This document shows positions 52,756 to 62,026 of a stretch of DNA of 64,000 bases, in pieces. Source of the DNA: Dongia_B soli (GTDB taxonomy: Bacteria > Pseudomonadota > Alphaproteobacteria > Dongiales > Dongiaceae). The notes below the pieces were generated by a model. That model did no database searches, had not been told where the DNA came from, and was given only the letters and a program-made list of their open reading frames with translations. Made by a program: the position numbers and the translations under genes. Numbering within the stretch: the first letter of the stretch is position 1; the number at the start of each line of letters is the position of its first letter. The DNA lies in the NCBI RefSeq assembly GCF_034044715.1, contig NZ_JAXCLW010000004.1, positions 310,001 to 374,000 on the forward strand. Reading direction: 5' to 3'.

Positions 52756-53454
52756 ATGCGAGCACCACGCAAGACCCTGCGTGCTTCGGTCTATGAATCG
52801 CTGAAGGGTATGATCGTCACCGGAGATTTGCAGCCGGGTACCCGCGTCACCGAGAGCGAACTGGCCGAACGTCTTAATGTCAGCCGCACGCCTGTGCGCG
52901 AGGCGCTGAACCGGCTGGAGCAGGATGGCCTCGTCGTCGGCCGGCCGCGGCAGGGCTATACCGTCAAGGACTTCGACCTGCATACCTTCCGCGAAGCCTT
53001 CGAAATCCGGGAATTGCTGGATGGCTATGCGGCGGAATTGGCGACGGCCAATATTGACGCCGCCGGGAAGGAGCGTCTGCGCGGCATGGTGCAGGAATGC
53101 GAGCGGCTCGCCGCTTTGTCCGATCATTCGACCGAAGCGATGTTCGCGGAACTGCAGCTCGGCATCGATATCCACCGGGTCATCGCCGAAATTGGTGGCA
53201 ACGAGACCTTGTGTCAGGTGCTTTCCGGCCTGTTCGACAAATGCCAGCATTATGTCTGGATGGAATTGCTGTGGCTCGACGAATGGAAGGCCGCACGCGA
53301 CGAGCATATGGAAATCGTCGAAGCCATCTGCAACGGCAAGGCCAGTCTCGCAGGCGAGCTTGCCCGCAAGCATGTGCAAGGATCGCGCAACAACATCCTG
53401 CGGTTGCTGCAGACGAAGACGGCCTATCGCACCTTCCTCGCGCGCGCTTCCTGA
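52756..53454 (+). CDS. GntR-family regulator, FCD subgroup
   Basis: 232 residues from ATG 52756. An N-terminal winged helix ('YESLKGMIVTGDLQPGTRVT', 'NVSRTPVREALNRLEQDGLV') is followed by an all-helical FCD domain (about 80-220) in which conserved Asp and His residues normally bind a metal that coordinates a carboxylate ligand ('GIDIHRVIAEIGGNETL'). FCD ligands are usually organic acids, such as gluconate, lactate or amino acids. Divergent from the PotD-like operon, with a palindromic site in the shared spacer; it is probably its repressor. Confidence 0.92.
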   Translation: MRAPRKTLRASVYESLKGMIVTGDLQPGTRVTESELAERLNVSRTPVREALNRLEQDGLVVGRPRQGYTVKDFDLHTFREAFEIRELLDGYAAELATANIDAAGKERLRGMVQECERLAALSDHSTEAMFAELQLGIDIHRVIAEIGGNETLCQVLSGLFDKCQHYVWMELLWLDEWKAARDEHMEIVEAICNGKASLAGELARKHVQGSRNNILRLLQTKTAYRTFLARAS

Positions 53455-53465
53455 TTCGGCTTTTG

Positions 53466-55511
53466 CTACATCAACGTATCGGCCGCGATGCCCCAAAGCC
53501 GGATCGGCTTGCGCCTGCCGCGAATGGAATGCTCGCCGAGATCGGTAAAGCCCACCAGAATCATCGCGCCGCTTTCCTGCATGGCGCGCCGGATTAAATC
53601 GTCGCTGGCGACGATGGCGTGCTGTACGACGCGGCTGATATTTTCAATGCGGCTCGCCATATTGACCGTATCGCCAACAACAGCGAATTCCAGCCGTTGC
53701 TCGGTGCCGATATTGCCCAAGGTCGCCGGCCCGTAATTGAGACCGATGCCGATCTGAATGCACGGCTCGCCGGCCACGGCGCGGCGGCCGTTCCACTCTT
53801 TCAAAGCCCGCGCCATATGCTGTGCCGCGATGATGGCATTGGTAGCATCCGTCTTGCCCACATAGGGCGTTCCGAAAGTCGCCATCAGCCCGTCGCCGAT
53901 ATATTTGTCGATGGTGCCGTTTTGCGCGAAAACCGCCGTTTCGACCAATTTGCGGAAATCGCGCAGCAAATCGATTATTTTCTCGCCGGGCATCGCGGCG
54001 ACCAGTTCGGTGTAGCCGTAGATATCGGCGAAGAGAACCGCGATCGGCTGTTCGCGGGCTAGACCGGTCGCGTCGCCTGCAAGGATCAGCTCCTCCACCA
54101 TATTCGGCGAAAAATGACGCGCGAGCTGTGCTCGCTGCAACTGCACGGCGGCGAGTTGCGCTTCCAATCGCTTGCGATGGGAAATATCCCGAATCACGAA
54201 GGTGAACAGGCGTTCCTCCGGCAAGGCCACCTCGGTGACCGAAAGCTCGACCGGTACCCGGCTGCTATCCGCCCGGCACCCCTCGGCCTCGATCAAACGG
54301 TCTACCGTCGTCGCCAAATCGGCATAAAGCCTGGCCGGCATCGCCGGATCGCTACAGAGGGGGGATGAAATCAGCGCGCCGATCGAGCGGCCGAGAACTT
54401 CTTCACGGCCATAGCCAAAGATCTTCGAGGCGGCCAGATTGTATTCGACGATGCAGCCATCCGCTTCGGTGGTGATGATGGCATCGAAAGCGGTATCAAG
54501 GATGGCTCGCACACGCGCTTCACCGATCTGCAGACTGAGTTCGGCCGCCTTGAAATCAGTGATGTCGCGCATCGATCCCACGATGCGCGTGGCCTTTCCG
54601 TGATCATAGATGATGAGACCGCGCGCAACGATCCAGTGCACCTTAGCCATGGCATCTTTGACCCTGGCTTCGAAGCGGAACTGCTGCTCGCCGGTGGCGA
54701 TGCAATGATCGAGATTGGCGATGACAGCATGCCAGTCCTCTTTCAGGAAACAGCTGAACAGCATGTCCGGCGCGTGTTCGGGGATCAGGATTGACAGATG
54801 CAGGATCTCGTGCAGCCGCGGCGCGCAATAGATTGTGCTTTCTTTCAGGTTCCAATCCCACAGCCCGTCATTTGCGCCGCGCGCCGCCAGGGCATAGCGT
54901 TCCCGGCTGAGGCGCAGCGCCTCATTGACCTGCGACCGATCGATCGCCCCCGCAATCAAGGCGGCGGCTGTCTTCAGAACATCGATATGCAGCGCACTCC
55001 ACTGGCGTTCCCAGCGGCAATCATCCAGTCCCAGGAAACCCCAAACTCCGGATTGCAGCATGATCGGTACGGAGATGAAGGCCTGGGTGCCATGCTCGAT
55101 GAAGGTCTGCCTTGTCTCGCCGGTTACGCTAGAAAGCGTCGCCTGGACGATCTCGCCGCGCATGCGCGCCTCGGCCCATGCGCTCAACTGACCTTCGGCT
55201 TCCGTCAGAAGAATATTGTGATAGCGGGGATCGTCGCTCAGCCGCGCCAAGCCGGGGCTGGCCCAGTCATAGCGGCAGCTCTCCGCTGGCCGACCATCGG
55301 GGGACGGGTGAATCTCGAACAAGGTTACCCGGTTCACATCGGTGGCGTGGCCTAGCCGGTTGAGTAGTTCTTGGATGCCGGCTGACCAGTTTTCATTGCC
55401 GATGATCTTGGTTGCAGCATAGCCGACCGCATCGAGCATCGCAGTTCGGCGCGCCAGCTCATCGAGGGGCGTTTCGTGATTAATCGCGTGCGTTGCCAAA
55501 ACCACGGTCAT
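53466..55511 (-). CDS. GAF-PAS-PAS class III adenylate/guanylate cyclase
   Basis: 681 residues without membrane segments. GAF domain at about 30-195 ('GTQAFISVPIMLQSGVWGFL'), PAS domains at about 205-325 and 335-455, and a class III cyclase domain at about 495-670. Metal-binding Asp residues lie in 'LFADIYGYTE' and 'IGDGLMATFG', the Lys that reads adenine is in 'NGTIDKYIGDG', and 'VGDTVNMASRIE' gives the following Asp-Thr pair, which favours adenylate cyclase. It ends 12 bases from the GntR stop in convergent orientation. The signal is unknown; PAS domains here show no clear heme or flavin residues. Confidence 0.93.
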   Translation of the reverse strand: MTVVLATHAINHETPLDELARRTAMLDAVGYAATKIIGNENWSAGIQELLNRLGHATDVNRVTLFEIHPSPDGRPAESCRYDWASPGLARLSDDPRYHNILLTEAEGQLSAWAEARMRGEIVQATLSSVTGETRQTFIEHGTQAFISVPIMLQSGVWGFLGLDDCRWERQWSALHIDVLKTAAALIAGAIDRSQVNEALRLSRERYALAARGANDGLWDWNLKESTIYCAPRLHEILHLSILIPEHAPDMLFSCFLKEDWHAVIANLDHCIATGEQQFRFEARVKDAMAKVHWIVARGLIIYDHGKATRIVGSMRDITDFKAAELSLQIGEARVRAILDTAFDAIITTEADGCIVEYNLAASKIFGYGREEVLGRSIGALISSPLCSDPAMPARLYADLATTVDRLIEAEGCRADSSRVPVELSVTEVALPEERLFTFVIRDISHRKRLEAQLAAVQLQRAQLARHFSPNMVEELILAGDATGLAREQPIAVLFADIYGYTELVAAMPGEKIIDLLRDFRKLVETAVFAQNGTIDKYIGDGLMATFGTPYVGKTDATNAIIAAQHMARALKEWNGRRAVAGEPCIQIGIGLNYGPATLGNIGTEQRLEFAVVGDTVNMASRIENISRVVQHAIVASDDLIRRAMQESGAMILVGFTDLGEHSIRGRRKPIRLWGIAADTLM

Positions 55512-55839
55512 GTTTTTGCCTGAACCGGTTGGACAGCGATAATCTTTGGGGAATGGCGCTTCTCGCGCCAGGAGAGGATCATCTCACATAACAACAAAAA
55601 AGTCGCGTCTATTTTGTATCTTTTCCCGCAAGAATGTTGGAATTCTTGTGAGTATCCCTCCTGGCAACAAAGTCCGCGACCTTTGGATCGATGCCCCGAA
55701 ATGAAGATTAGAGACCTATAACGAAGCAGGGCTTGGGTGCAGATACCTTTCGCGCGCATGTTTTCACTATTGAAAGCGCAAATTTAGCCCTGTTCCGTCA
55801 TACTGGTGGCGGATCCGTTCATCACGTCAGGCGTGAGGT
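55512..55839. other. 328-base divergent intergenic stretch
   Basis: It separates the cyclase gene (minus) from the PLP enzyme gene (plus) and must hold both promoters. A small open frame on the minus strand (55508-55759) has protein-unlike composition and no ribosome binding site, so I do not call it. The middle is AT-richer than the flanks. I see no palindrome or known operator. Confidence 0.5.
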
Positions 55840-57675
55840 ATGGCGATGCAGAAAGACCCGAACCTGGCAGCTGCCCGCATCCTGAGTCCGCTGCGCAATA
55901 CGACAAAAGCGGCTTCGGTCGATGCCTTGATCGAGGAACAGCTCCGGCATTTCTCGATCGATCCGGCATCGGCTTACGGTCAGGCGCTCGCGCGTCTGAC
56001 CGCCAGCCTATATGCCGCCAATATGGCGACACATGATCTCTGGGCAGCGACGACCCAGGCCCTTGCCGATCTCGATCGCAAGGATCGTATCGCCTGGTTC
56101 AATGCCAAGCGTTTCGCGTGCTTCCAGCTCGCCAAGGTGCTCGACACCTTGCAGAACCCGATGCGCCGCACCTATCAGTCGCTGGCCAATGACGGCGGTC
56201 CGGTTGCCGGACGCGGCCCCTATCCGATCTTTGATAATGTGACGGCGATCTTCAGCGCGACACCCGTCATCACGCGTACCGCAACCTATCTCTACGCCTG
56301 CGTCGAATGGGTGGAAGATGCCTTCAAGGGCAAAGAACTGCTGCACGAAATTTATTCGCGCCTGCTTAACCCGACATCCATTAGCCTAGCCAATCATATC
56401 GTTGATGTCGAAGCGGGGCCGCGCGCCAGCGAGTATTTCGCCTGGAACTTCAATTCGGGCATGGCGGCGGTCGATGCGACCTTGGCACATCTAGTGGGAT
56501 ATCAGGACATCGTCTTGTCGAGCCGCAACGTCTATGGCGGTGTCTATCAATTGCTGCATGACTGGTACGGCAAGCGTAGCAACCTCGATGTTGCCCTCGA
56601 GTGGTTCGACGGCTTCACGGCGGAGGATTTCGCTGTGGCCTTGTCGGAAGTCGAACAATCATATGCCGACCGCCTCGCCGCGGGGCGGCATATCTATGTC
56701 TATCTTGAAAGTCCCTGCAATCCGCACGGCTACGTGCTCAATGTCGCTAGCATCTGCCGCCGGGCTCACGAAAAAGGCCTGACTGTCATTTGCGATGCCA
56801 CGGTCGGCACGCCCTTTCTCCAGAAGACCTTGCGGCGCGAAGACCGGATAGAGCGGCCGGATTTCGTCATCCACTCTTATACCAAGGACCTTGCCGGCTA
56901 CGGCACAACGACCGCCGGCGTGGTCATTGCCCGCAATGAAGACATGTTCCTACCCAAGGGGGAGAGCGTGACGGTGACGGCGGTGGACGGCAGGCCTCGC
57001 CGGATCAGTTGGGATGAAACCCTGTTCTGGAACGTCTACTATATCAAAGGTGCATTCCTAGACGCCGATAAAGCCTATGAAGTCATCAACGGCATTCGGA
57101 CACTGGAACTCCGCATGCTCTCGAAATGCATCACCACCACCGTCCTGGCGCGGGCTCTTGCAGCGCATCCCGGCATTAATGTGCATTGTCCTGCGGTGCC
57201 CGGCCATCCCAATGCGGATCTCTGTCGAGCCAATATGTTTCTGGGATTGCCGGCGCCGTTATTCACGATCGACTTCGAACCGTCGGGCGGCCGGCAGGCC
57301 CTGTCTCGCGACGCCTTCAAGACTTTTTTCGATTCCCTCGAGCCGGTTTTCGGGCTTCAGGTCAGTCTCGGTCAGACGAATACGGTGGTGCTCTGCCCCG
57401 CTCTCACCAGCCACTCGGAAATGTCCGATGAGGCTCTAAAGGATGCCGGCATCTCGCGCACGACGATTCGCCTGGCAATCGGCTGCGAGGATCCCCGCAC
57501 CCTGCTTGCCCATATCATCCGTGCGGCCGAACTCGCCTTTGACCCGGTATCGCCCGGCTTCTCGACGCAATTCATGGCAGCGGATGCGGTCGATAACCTC
57601 TATGAGGCGGTCTATCTCGACATTCATCGCCGCTTTATCGCCAGCCGCCCGACCATGGGCGAGCTATTGCAATAA
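55840..57675 (+). CDS. PLP-dependent enzyme, cystathionine gamma-synthase-like, with long N-terminal extension
   Basis: 611 residues, against about 400 for bacterial cystathionine gamma-synthases. The family core starts near residue 170 with 'IYSRLLNPTS' (the YSR..NPT motif); Asp319 ('VICDATVGTPF') binds the pyridine nitrogen and the Schiff-base Lys is Lys349 in 'HSYTKDLAGYGTTTAG'. About 165 residues precede the core; they are mostly helical and have no signal peptide. Fungal cystathionine gamma-synthases (STR2-like) also exceed 600 residues, so this may be a bacterial relative of that type. The start at ATG 55840 or ATG 55846 differs by two residues. It stands alone, with no other methionine gene nearby. 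Confidence 0.88.
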   Translation: MAMQKDPNLAAARILSPLRNTTKAASVDALIEEQLRHFSIDPASAYGQALARLTASLYAANMATHDLWAATTQALADLDRKDRIAWFNAKRFACFQLAKVLDTLQNPMRRTYQSLANDGGPVAGRGPYPIFDNVTAIFSATPVITRTATYLYACVEWVEDAFKGKELLHEIYSRLLNPTSISLANHIVDVEAGPRASEYFAWNFNSGMAAVDATLAHLVGYQDIVLSSRNVYGGVYQLLHDWYGKRSNLDVALEWFDGFTAEDFAVALSEVEQSYADRLAAGRHIYVYLESPCNPHGYVLNVASICRRAHEKGLTVICDATVGTPFLQKTLRREDRIERPDFVIHSYTKDLAGYGTTTAGVVIARNEDMFLPKGESVTVTAVDGRPRRISWDETLFWNVYYIKGAFLDADKAYEVINGIRTLELRMLSKCITTTVLARALAAHPGINVHCPAVPGHPNADLCRANMFLGLPAPLFTIDFEPSGGRQALSRDAFKTFFDSLEPVFGLQVSLGQTNTVVLCPALTSHSEMSDEALKDAGISRTTIRLAIGCEDPRTLLAHIIRAAELAFDPVSPGFSTQFMAADAVDNLYEAVYLDIHRRFIASRPTMGELLQ

Positions 57676-57684
57676 GTGAGCCCG

Positions 57685-57984
57685 TCAGCCGCAAGAAATT
57701 TCGGTGATTACGTCTTGCTTGTCGAGCTTCACATTGGTGCGATCCGGCACATAATCCATCGTCACTGGCGTGTCCGGCTTGATCACCCGCACATGATGGT
57801 GCGGCACCGCCATCTCGATTTCGCGAAACAAGTCGACATCCAATTTCTCACCGATACGGTCCATTACCTTGTTCGCACCGCAAGTATCCTCCGCCGCCGA
57901 GATGGACTTTTGTTCAGCCGTACTCGAACAACCGGCCATGGCGAATGCGACACAGATAAAAGCTGACGAAACCCAAAATCGCAT
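57685..57984 (-). CDS. I78-family peptidase inhibitor lipoprotein
   Basis: 99 residues from ATG 57984, with GGGAGAGG five bases before. The signal ends at 'FAMAGCSS', a lipobox with Cys at about residue 18. The mature part matches the inhibitor I78 family: 'DTCGANKVMDRIGEKLD', 'HHHVRVIKPDTPVTMDYVPD' and the closing 'DVITEISCG', with the two Cys probably forming a disulphide. Members inhibit serine proteases of the subtilisin or trypsin kind in the periplasm. It is convergent with the PLP enzyme, 10 bases apart. Confidence 0.88.
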   Translation of the reverse strand: MRFWVSSAFICVAFAMAGCSSTAEQKSISAAEDTCGANKVMDRIGEKLDVDLFREIEMAVPHHHVRVIKPDTPVTMDYVPDRTNVKLDKQDVITEISCG

Positions 57985-58139
57985 CGGTGCCTCTCCCAGA
58001 ATCGAAAATGAATCCCCCAACATATATATTGGGACACGGCTGTCACCTACATGACACGTATGCTCAATATCAAGACTCATATTAGCACACTTACACCACA
58101 GATTGCGGTGATACCCGCACCGTTACGCTGAAAGATGAA

Positions 58140-58165
58140 GGCCACCAGCATCACGGCTGGTGGCC
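58140..58165 (-). terminator. intrinsic terminator after the MFS gene
   Basis: GGCCACCAGC and GCTGGTGGCC form a perfect ten-pair stem with a six-base loop. On the minus strand the stem is followed by CTTCATCTTT, a T-rich stretch. It lies 31 bases after the stop of the MFS transporter gene and would end its transcript before the I78 gene. Confidence 0.75.
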
Positions 58166-58196
58166 TACACACGTGATGGATACTGTTAAGAGAAGT

Positions 58197-59411
58197 CTAT
58201 CTCCGCAAGCCTTTGCCCGGTTCGAGATTGGGCAGGAAGACAGTTAGCAGGCCGATGAGCGGCAGGAAGCCGCAAATCTCATAGACCGTGGTGATGTCGG
58301 TTATATCGGCGAGTTCGCCCAGCACCGCCGCACCGACACCGCCGATACCGAAAGCCAGCCCAAAGAAGAGGCCCGCCACCGTTCCAACTTTGCCGGGCAT
58401 CAGTTCCTGGGCATAGACGACGATTGCACAAAAGGCCGAGGAGAGGATGAGGCCGACTGGAATGGTGAGTGCCACCGTCCAGAACAGGTTGACATGCGGC
58501 AGGATCAGGGTGAAAGGCAGCACACCCAGGATCGAAACCCAGATCACCAGCTTGCGGCCAAGCCGATCGCCGATCGGACCGCCGGCCAGCGTACCAATCG
58601 CCGCGGATCCCAGAAAGACGAACAAAAAGATCTGCGCCGATTGCACCGATACCTGGAAGCGGTCGATCAGATAAAAGGTGTAATAGCTGGTGATGCTGGC
58701 CATATAGAAGAACTTCGAAAAGATCAGAGCCAGCAACACAGCGAGCGCCATGCCGATCTGCCGACGTGACAAAGCAGGGCGTTCAATTGCCTCGCGCTTC
58801 CGGCCGGCGCGCGTTTTGCAATGGGCCTTGTACCAGTTGCCGATGCCGCCCAGCACGATCATGGCGAGCAAAGCTGCCAGCGAGAACCAGGCAACGCTGC
58901 CTTGGCCGCGCGGCAGGATGATGAAAGCCGCCGCCAGAGGACCGATTGCCGAGCCGAGATTGCCGCCCACCTGGAACAGCGACTGAGCCAGGCCATGCCG
59001 CCCGCCGGAAGCCAGCCGCGCCACCCGCGATGATTCCGGATGGAAGACGGAAGACCCCATGCCGACCAGCGAGGCCGCCAACAGCAGGACCGGGAAGCTG
59101 CTTGCTCGGGACAGCAGCAACAGCCCGACCAAGGTGAAGCCCATGCCGATCGACAGCGAATAATGCTTCGGTCGATGGTCGGTATAGAGCCCCACCACGG
59201 GCTGCAGCAGCGAGGCGGTAATTTGATAGGTCAGCGTAATAAGCCCAACCTGACCGAAATCGAGGTGATAGCCATCCTTAAGCATCGGATAGATCGCCGG
59301 AAGGAGCGATTGCAGCATGTCGTTCATCATGTGACAGAAACTGATGCTCACCAGGACGGCCATGGCCGTCCTATCCGCCGTATTGCGATCGGCTGTCGCC
59401 GCGATGGTCAC
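58197..59411 (-). CDS. MFS transporter, fosmidomycin-resistance (Fsr)-like
   Basis: 404 residues starting at GTG 59411, with AAGGAG seven bases upstream. Twelve membrane helices, with the Fsr-type beginning 'SISFCHMMNDMLQSLLPAIY' and the MFS loops 'GGPIGDRLGRK' (motif A) and 'GMGSSVFHPESSRVARLASG'. Fsr-family members export fosmidomycin and other small compounds; the true substrate is not known. It is divergent from an AraC regulator, 128 bases apart, and probably controlled by it. Confidence 0.92.
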   Translation of the reverse strand: MTIAATADRNTADRTAMAVLVSISFCHMMNDMLQSLLPAIYPMLKDGYHLDFGQVGLITLTYQITASLLQPVVGLYTDHRPKHYSLSIGMGFTLVGLLLLSRASSFPVLLLAASLVGMGSSVFHPESSRVARLASGGRHGLAQSLFQVGGNLGSAIGPLAAAFIILPRGQGSVAWFSLAALLAMIVLGGIGNWYKAHCKTRAGRKREAIERPALSRRQIGMALAVLLALIFSKFFYMASITSYYTFYLIDRFQVSVQSAQIFLFVFLGSAAIGTLAGGPIGDRLGRKLVIWVSILGVLPFTLILPHVNLFWTVALTIPVGLILSSAFCAIVVYAQELMPGKVGTVAGLFFGLAFGIGGVGAAVLGELADITDITTVYEICGFLPLIGLLTVFLPNLEPGKGLRR

Positions 59412-59539
59412 GGAACTACTCCTTTTGAAAAATGACTTGCAACACCAGTGACGGTTGCTTCACCACTGGATTAACGCAGAATACACGATAGAATAAGGCC
59501 TGCTTGCGGAAGTGGGCCAGCTTCTTTCGAGATTAGGCC

Positions 59540-60325
59540 ATGGTTAAAAACGCGCCAAGTGAATCTCTGGAAGCGATACCGAGGCCCATGGTGGCGCTCG
59601 GTAACGATTATCCAGCGAATTATGAGATCGCCCCGCACCGCCATGGCCGGGCGCAGCTCCTCTATAGCGGCACCGGGACAATGACCGTGCGGACCGAGCA
59701 CGGCGCCTGGGTCGTACCGCCGGAGGAGGGGGTCTGGATCCCGGCCGGCATCCAGCATAGTGTCGGCATGATAGGGCAGCTCACAACCAGCAGCATTTAT
59801 ATCGACATGGCGGCGGTCCCCGACATGCCGGCGACATGCCAGGTGCTGTCGATCTCGCCCTTGATGCGCTCACTGCTGCAGGCGGCCGTCAATACCTCGC
59901 CGGAATATGAACCGCAAAGCCGCGATGGCCTGATCATGGCGCTGATGTTAGCGGAGCTGCGATTATTGCCGGTGCTGCCTTTGTCGCTGCCTTTTCCCCA
60001 CCATCATAAACTGGCCCGTCGCTGCCGAGACTTTCTGGAAAGCCCGCATCTGCATCAATCGATCGATGATTGGGCCGATACCATGGCCATGAGCCGCCGC
60101 ACCTTCACCCGTCTGTTCAAGCGCGAGACGGGCATGAGCTTCGCCGTCTGGATGCGTCAGGCCTGCCTGTTCTCTGCCTTGCGTCGTCTTGCTCAAGGTG
60201 AGTCCGTCACGACAATCGCCTTGGATCTGGGCTATGACAGCCCGTCAGCTTTCACCACTATGTTCAAGCGAGTACTGGGCGTCCCGCCCAGCCGTTATCT
60301 GGCCCAGCCCGCGACAAAGTCTTGA
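59540..60325 (+). CDS. AraC-family regulator with cupin sensor
   Basis: 261 residues. The N-terminal cupin holds 'NYEIAPHRHGRAQLLYSGTG' (two possible metal or ligand His) and 'EEGVWIPAGIQHSVGMIGQL'. Two helix-turn-helix motifs follow: 'SIDDWADTMAMSRRTFTRLF' and 'LDLGYDSPSAFTTMFKRVLG'. This type (NimR/YdeO-like) typically controls a divergent efflux pump, here the Fsr-like transporter. The lysophospholipase-like gene begins 16 bases after it and may be co-transcribed. Confidence 0.92.
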   Translation: MVKNAPSESLEAIPRPMVALGNDYPANYEIAPHRHGRAQLLYSGTGTMTVRTEHGAWVVPPEEGVWIPAGIQHSVGMIGQLTTSSIYIDMAAVPDMPATCQVLSISPLMRSLLQAAVNTSPEYEPQSRDGLIMALMLAELRLLPVLPLSLPFPHHHKLARRCRDFLESPHLHQSIDDWADTMAMSRRTFTRLFKRETGMSFAVWMRQACLFSALRRLAQGESVTTIALDLGYDSPSAFTTMFKRVLGVPPSRYLAQPATKS

Positions 60326-60341
60326 TGCAATACTGAAAAAA

Positions 60342-61424
60342 ATGACGCTGAAAACCGTTTCGACCGAGCCACGACACCACCGCCTTCTTGCACGATTTCT
60401 TCTACCGATCCTGCTCGCTGCCGGAATGCCCTTGCTTGCATCCTGCGCACCCAGGTTGCAAGCCATCGGGCCGGATATCCAGGCGCCCTTCCTGACACCG
60501 GAATCGATCATTACGGCCGATGGGGCTGCTTTACCAATGCGAGAATGGCTGCCCCGCGATGATCGTCTGCAGGTGAAACCGATCAAGGCCGTTGTTCTTG
60601 CGCTACATGGGTTCAACGACTATTCGCGTGGGATGACCATCCCCGGCGCGGGCCTCGCGCGGCGCGGGATCGCGGTCTATGCCTATGACCAGCGCGGCTT
60701 CGGCGATACCGCCGAGCGCGGCATCTGGCCTGGCGACAATCGGCTCATCGCAGATCTGCGCGTTGCCATCGATCTGCTGCGGAAGAAATATCCCGATAAG
60801 CCGCTTTTTCTGCTGGGTGAGAGCATGGGTGGTTCGGTGATAATGGCCGGCGCTGTTGAAAACCCCACCTTGCCGGTCGACGGGATCATTCTCGCATCCC
60901 CAGCGGTCTGGGGCTGGGAGACACAGAGCAGCTTCAATCGCGATGTGCTGCGTCTTGCCATTCGCACCATTCCCTGGATGCCGGTCTATGCCAGCGGAAT
61001 TCGCGTCCAGCCGTCCGACAATACCACGGCGCTACGTGCCCTCTCCTATGATCCCTTCGTCATCAAGGACACGCGTATCGATGCGATTTATGGCCTCGTC
61101 AACCTCATGAGCCGCGCCTATCGTGCTCTGCCCTCTCTCTGCCGCGCCGATCTTGGCGAACCGCGTTGTCTGATCCTTTATGGCGGCCGTGAGGACATCC
61201 AGGCCGACAATGCGGTGCGGCAGATGCTGGCCCGCCTGCCCGATCTACCATCGGATCAGTTGCGCCTGGCACTTTATCGCGACGGCCACCATCTGCTGCT
61301 GCGCGACCTCGACGCTCAGACTGTGTTCACTGATATCGCTACCTGGATCGACAATCCCGCGCAGCCGCTGCCCAGTGGCGCCGACAAGGTCTCGCCCGCG
61401 GACTTCAAGCGACTTGGGCGTTGA
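60342..61424 (+). CDS. alpha/beta hydrolase lipoprotein, lysophospholipase-like
   Basis: 360 residues from ATG 60342. The N-terminus has a hydrophobic core ending in the lipobox 'LLASC' at about residue 34. The hydrolase has 'VVLALHGFNDYSRGMTIPGA', the nucleophile 'GESMGGSVIM' and the closing His in 'YRDGHHLLLRDL', as in the PldB/monoacylglycerol lipase group (Hydrolase_4). It would act at the periplasmic face of a membrane on lysophospholipids or monoacylglycerols. Possibly in one transcript with the AraC gene. Confidence 0.88.
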   Translation: MTLKTVSTEPRHHRLLARFLLPILLAAGMPLLASCAPRLQAIGPDIQAPFLTPESIITADGAALPMREWLPRDDRLQVKPIKAVVLALHGFNDYSRGMTIPGAGLARRGIAVYAYDQRGFGDTAERGIWPGDNRLIADLRVAIDLLRKKYPDKPLFLLGESMGGSVIMAGAVENPTLPVDGIILASPAVWGWETQSSFNRDVLRLAIRTIPWMPVYASGIRVQPSDNTTALRALSYDPFVIKDTRIDAIYGLVNLMSRAYRALPSLCRADLGEPRCLILYGGREDIQADNAVRQMLARLPDLPSDQLRLALYRDGHHLLLRDLDAQTVFTDIATWIDNPAQPLPSGADKVSPADFKRLGR

Positions 61425-61430
61425 CCGTCG

Positions 61431-61914
61431 TCAGGCCGCCACAGTTATCTGGCGCTGCTCGCCAAGCCCGGCAATCCAAGCCGCATTTCCTGGCCGGCCG
61501 CAGATAGACAGGTTCCGGTTTCTCGCCCCATGCCAACGCCCGGCGGGGCGCCGGTGGAGATGATGTCGCCGGGCTGGAGAGTCTTGAAGCGGCTGAGATA
61601 GGTAATCAGGAACGGCACCTGATAGACCATGGTCCAGCTATTGCCATTCCGGAACATCGTGCGGTCAAGCGATAGCCAGAGATCCAGATTGTTCGGATCA
61701 GCGATCTCGTCACAGGTCACCTGCCAGGCTCCGATCGGCCCGAATGTATCGCAGCCTTTGCCGTTGTCCAGGTGCCGGCACGCTCGATCTGGAACTCGCG
61801 CTCGGAGACATCATTCGCCACGCAATAGCCCGCGACGTAATCAAGCGCATCAGCTTCCGCAATATATTTGCCGGTCTTGGCGGCCCCGACCGGACCGTAA
61901 CGCAACAACTTCGT
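61431..61914 (-). pseudogene. decayed fumarylacetoacetate hydrolase-family gene
   Basis: On the minus strand ACG AAG TTG TTG CGT TAC ('KLLRYGPVGA' follows) stands where FAH-family proteins start with ATG. It joins directly to 'KTGKYIAEADALDYVAGYC', so about 110 residues between are deleted. Near 61765 the conserved 'TWTKGKGCDTF' region is read out of frame by one base lost, then the frame resumes as 'TCDEIADPNNLDLWLSLDRT' to 'STGAPPGVGMG'. Further indels hide the ending, which in another frame reads 'GLGEQRQITVAA' to the stop at 61433-61431. At least four lesions make this a clear relic of a 2-hydroxyhepta-2,4-diene-1,7-dioate isomerase-like gene. Confidence 0.88.
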
Positions 61915-62026
61915 CTGCTGTGGCTACGACGCGCGTGAAATTTGCGTGCATCATGCGATACTCCCCTGACGGCTTCAATCCTGCGAGACTCTTCTGAAGG
62001 CTCCCCTAACCGCGCTGATTTCCCTA

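Noticed and set aside
55508..55759. 83-codon minus-strand open frame in the cyclase/PLP spacer
   Set aside because: Composition is not protein-like, no ribosome binding site, overlaps the likely promoters.
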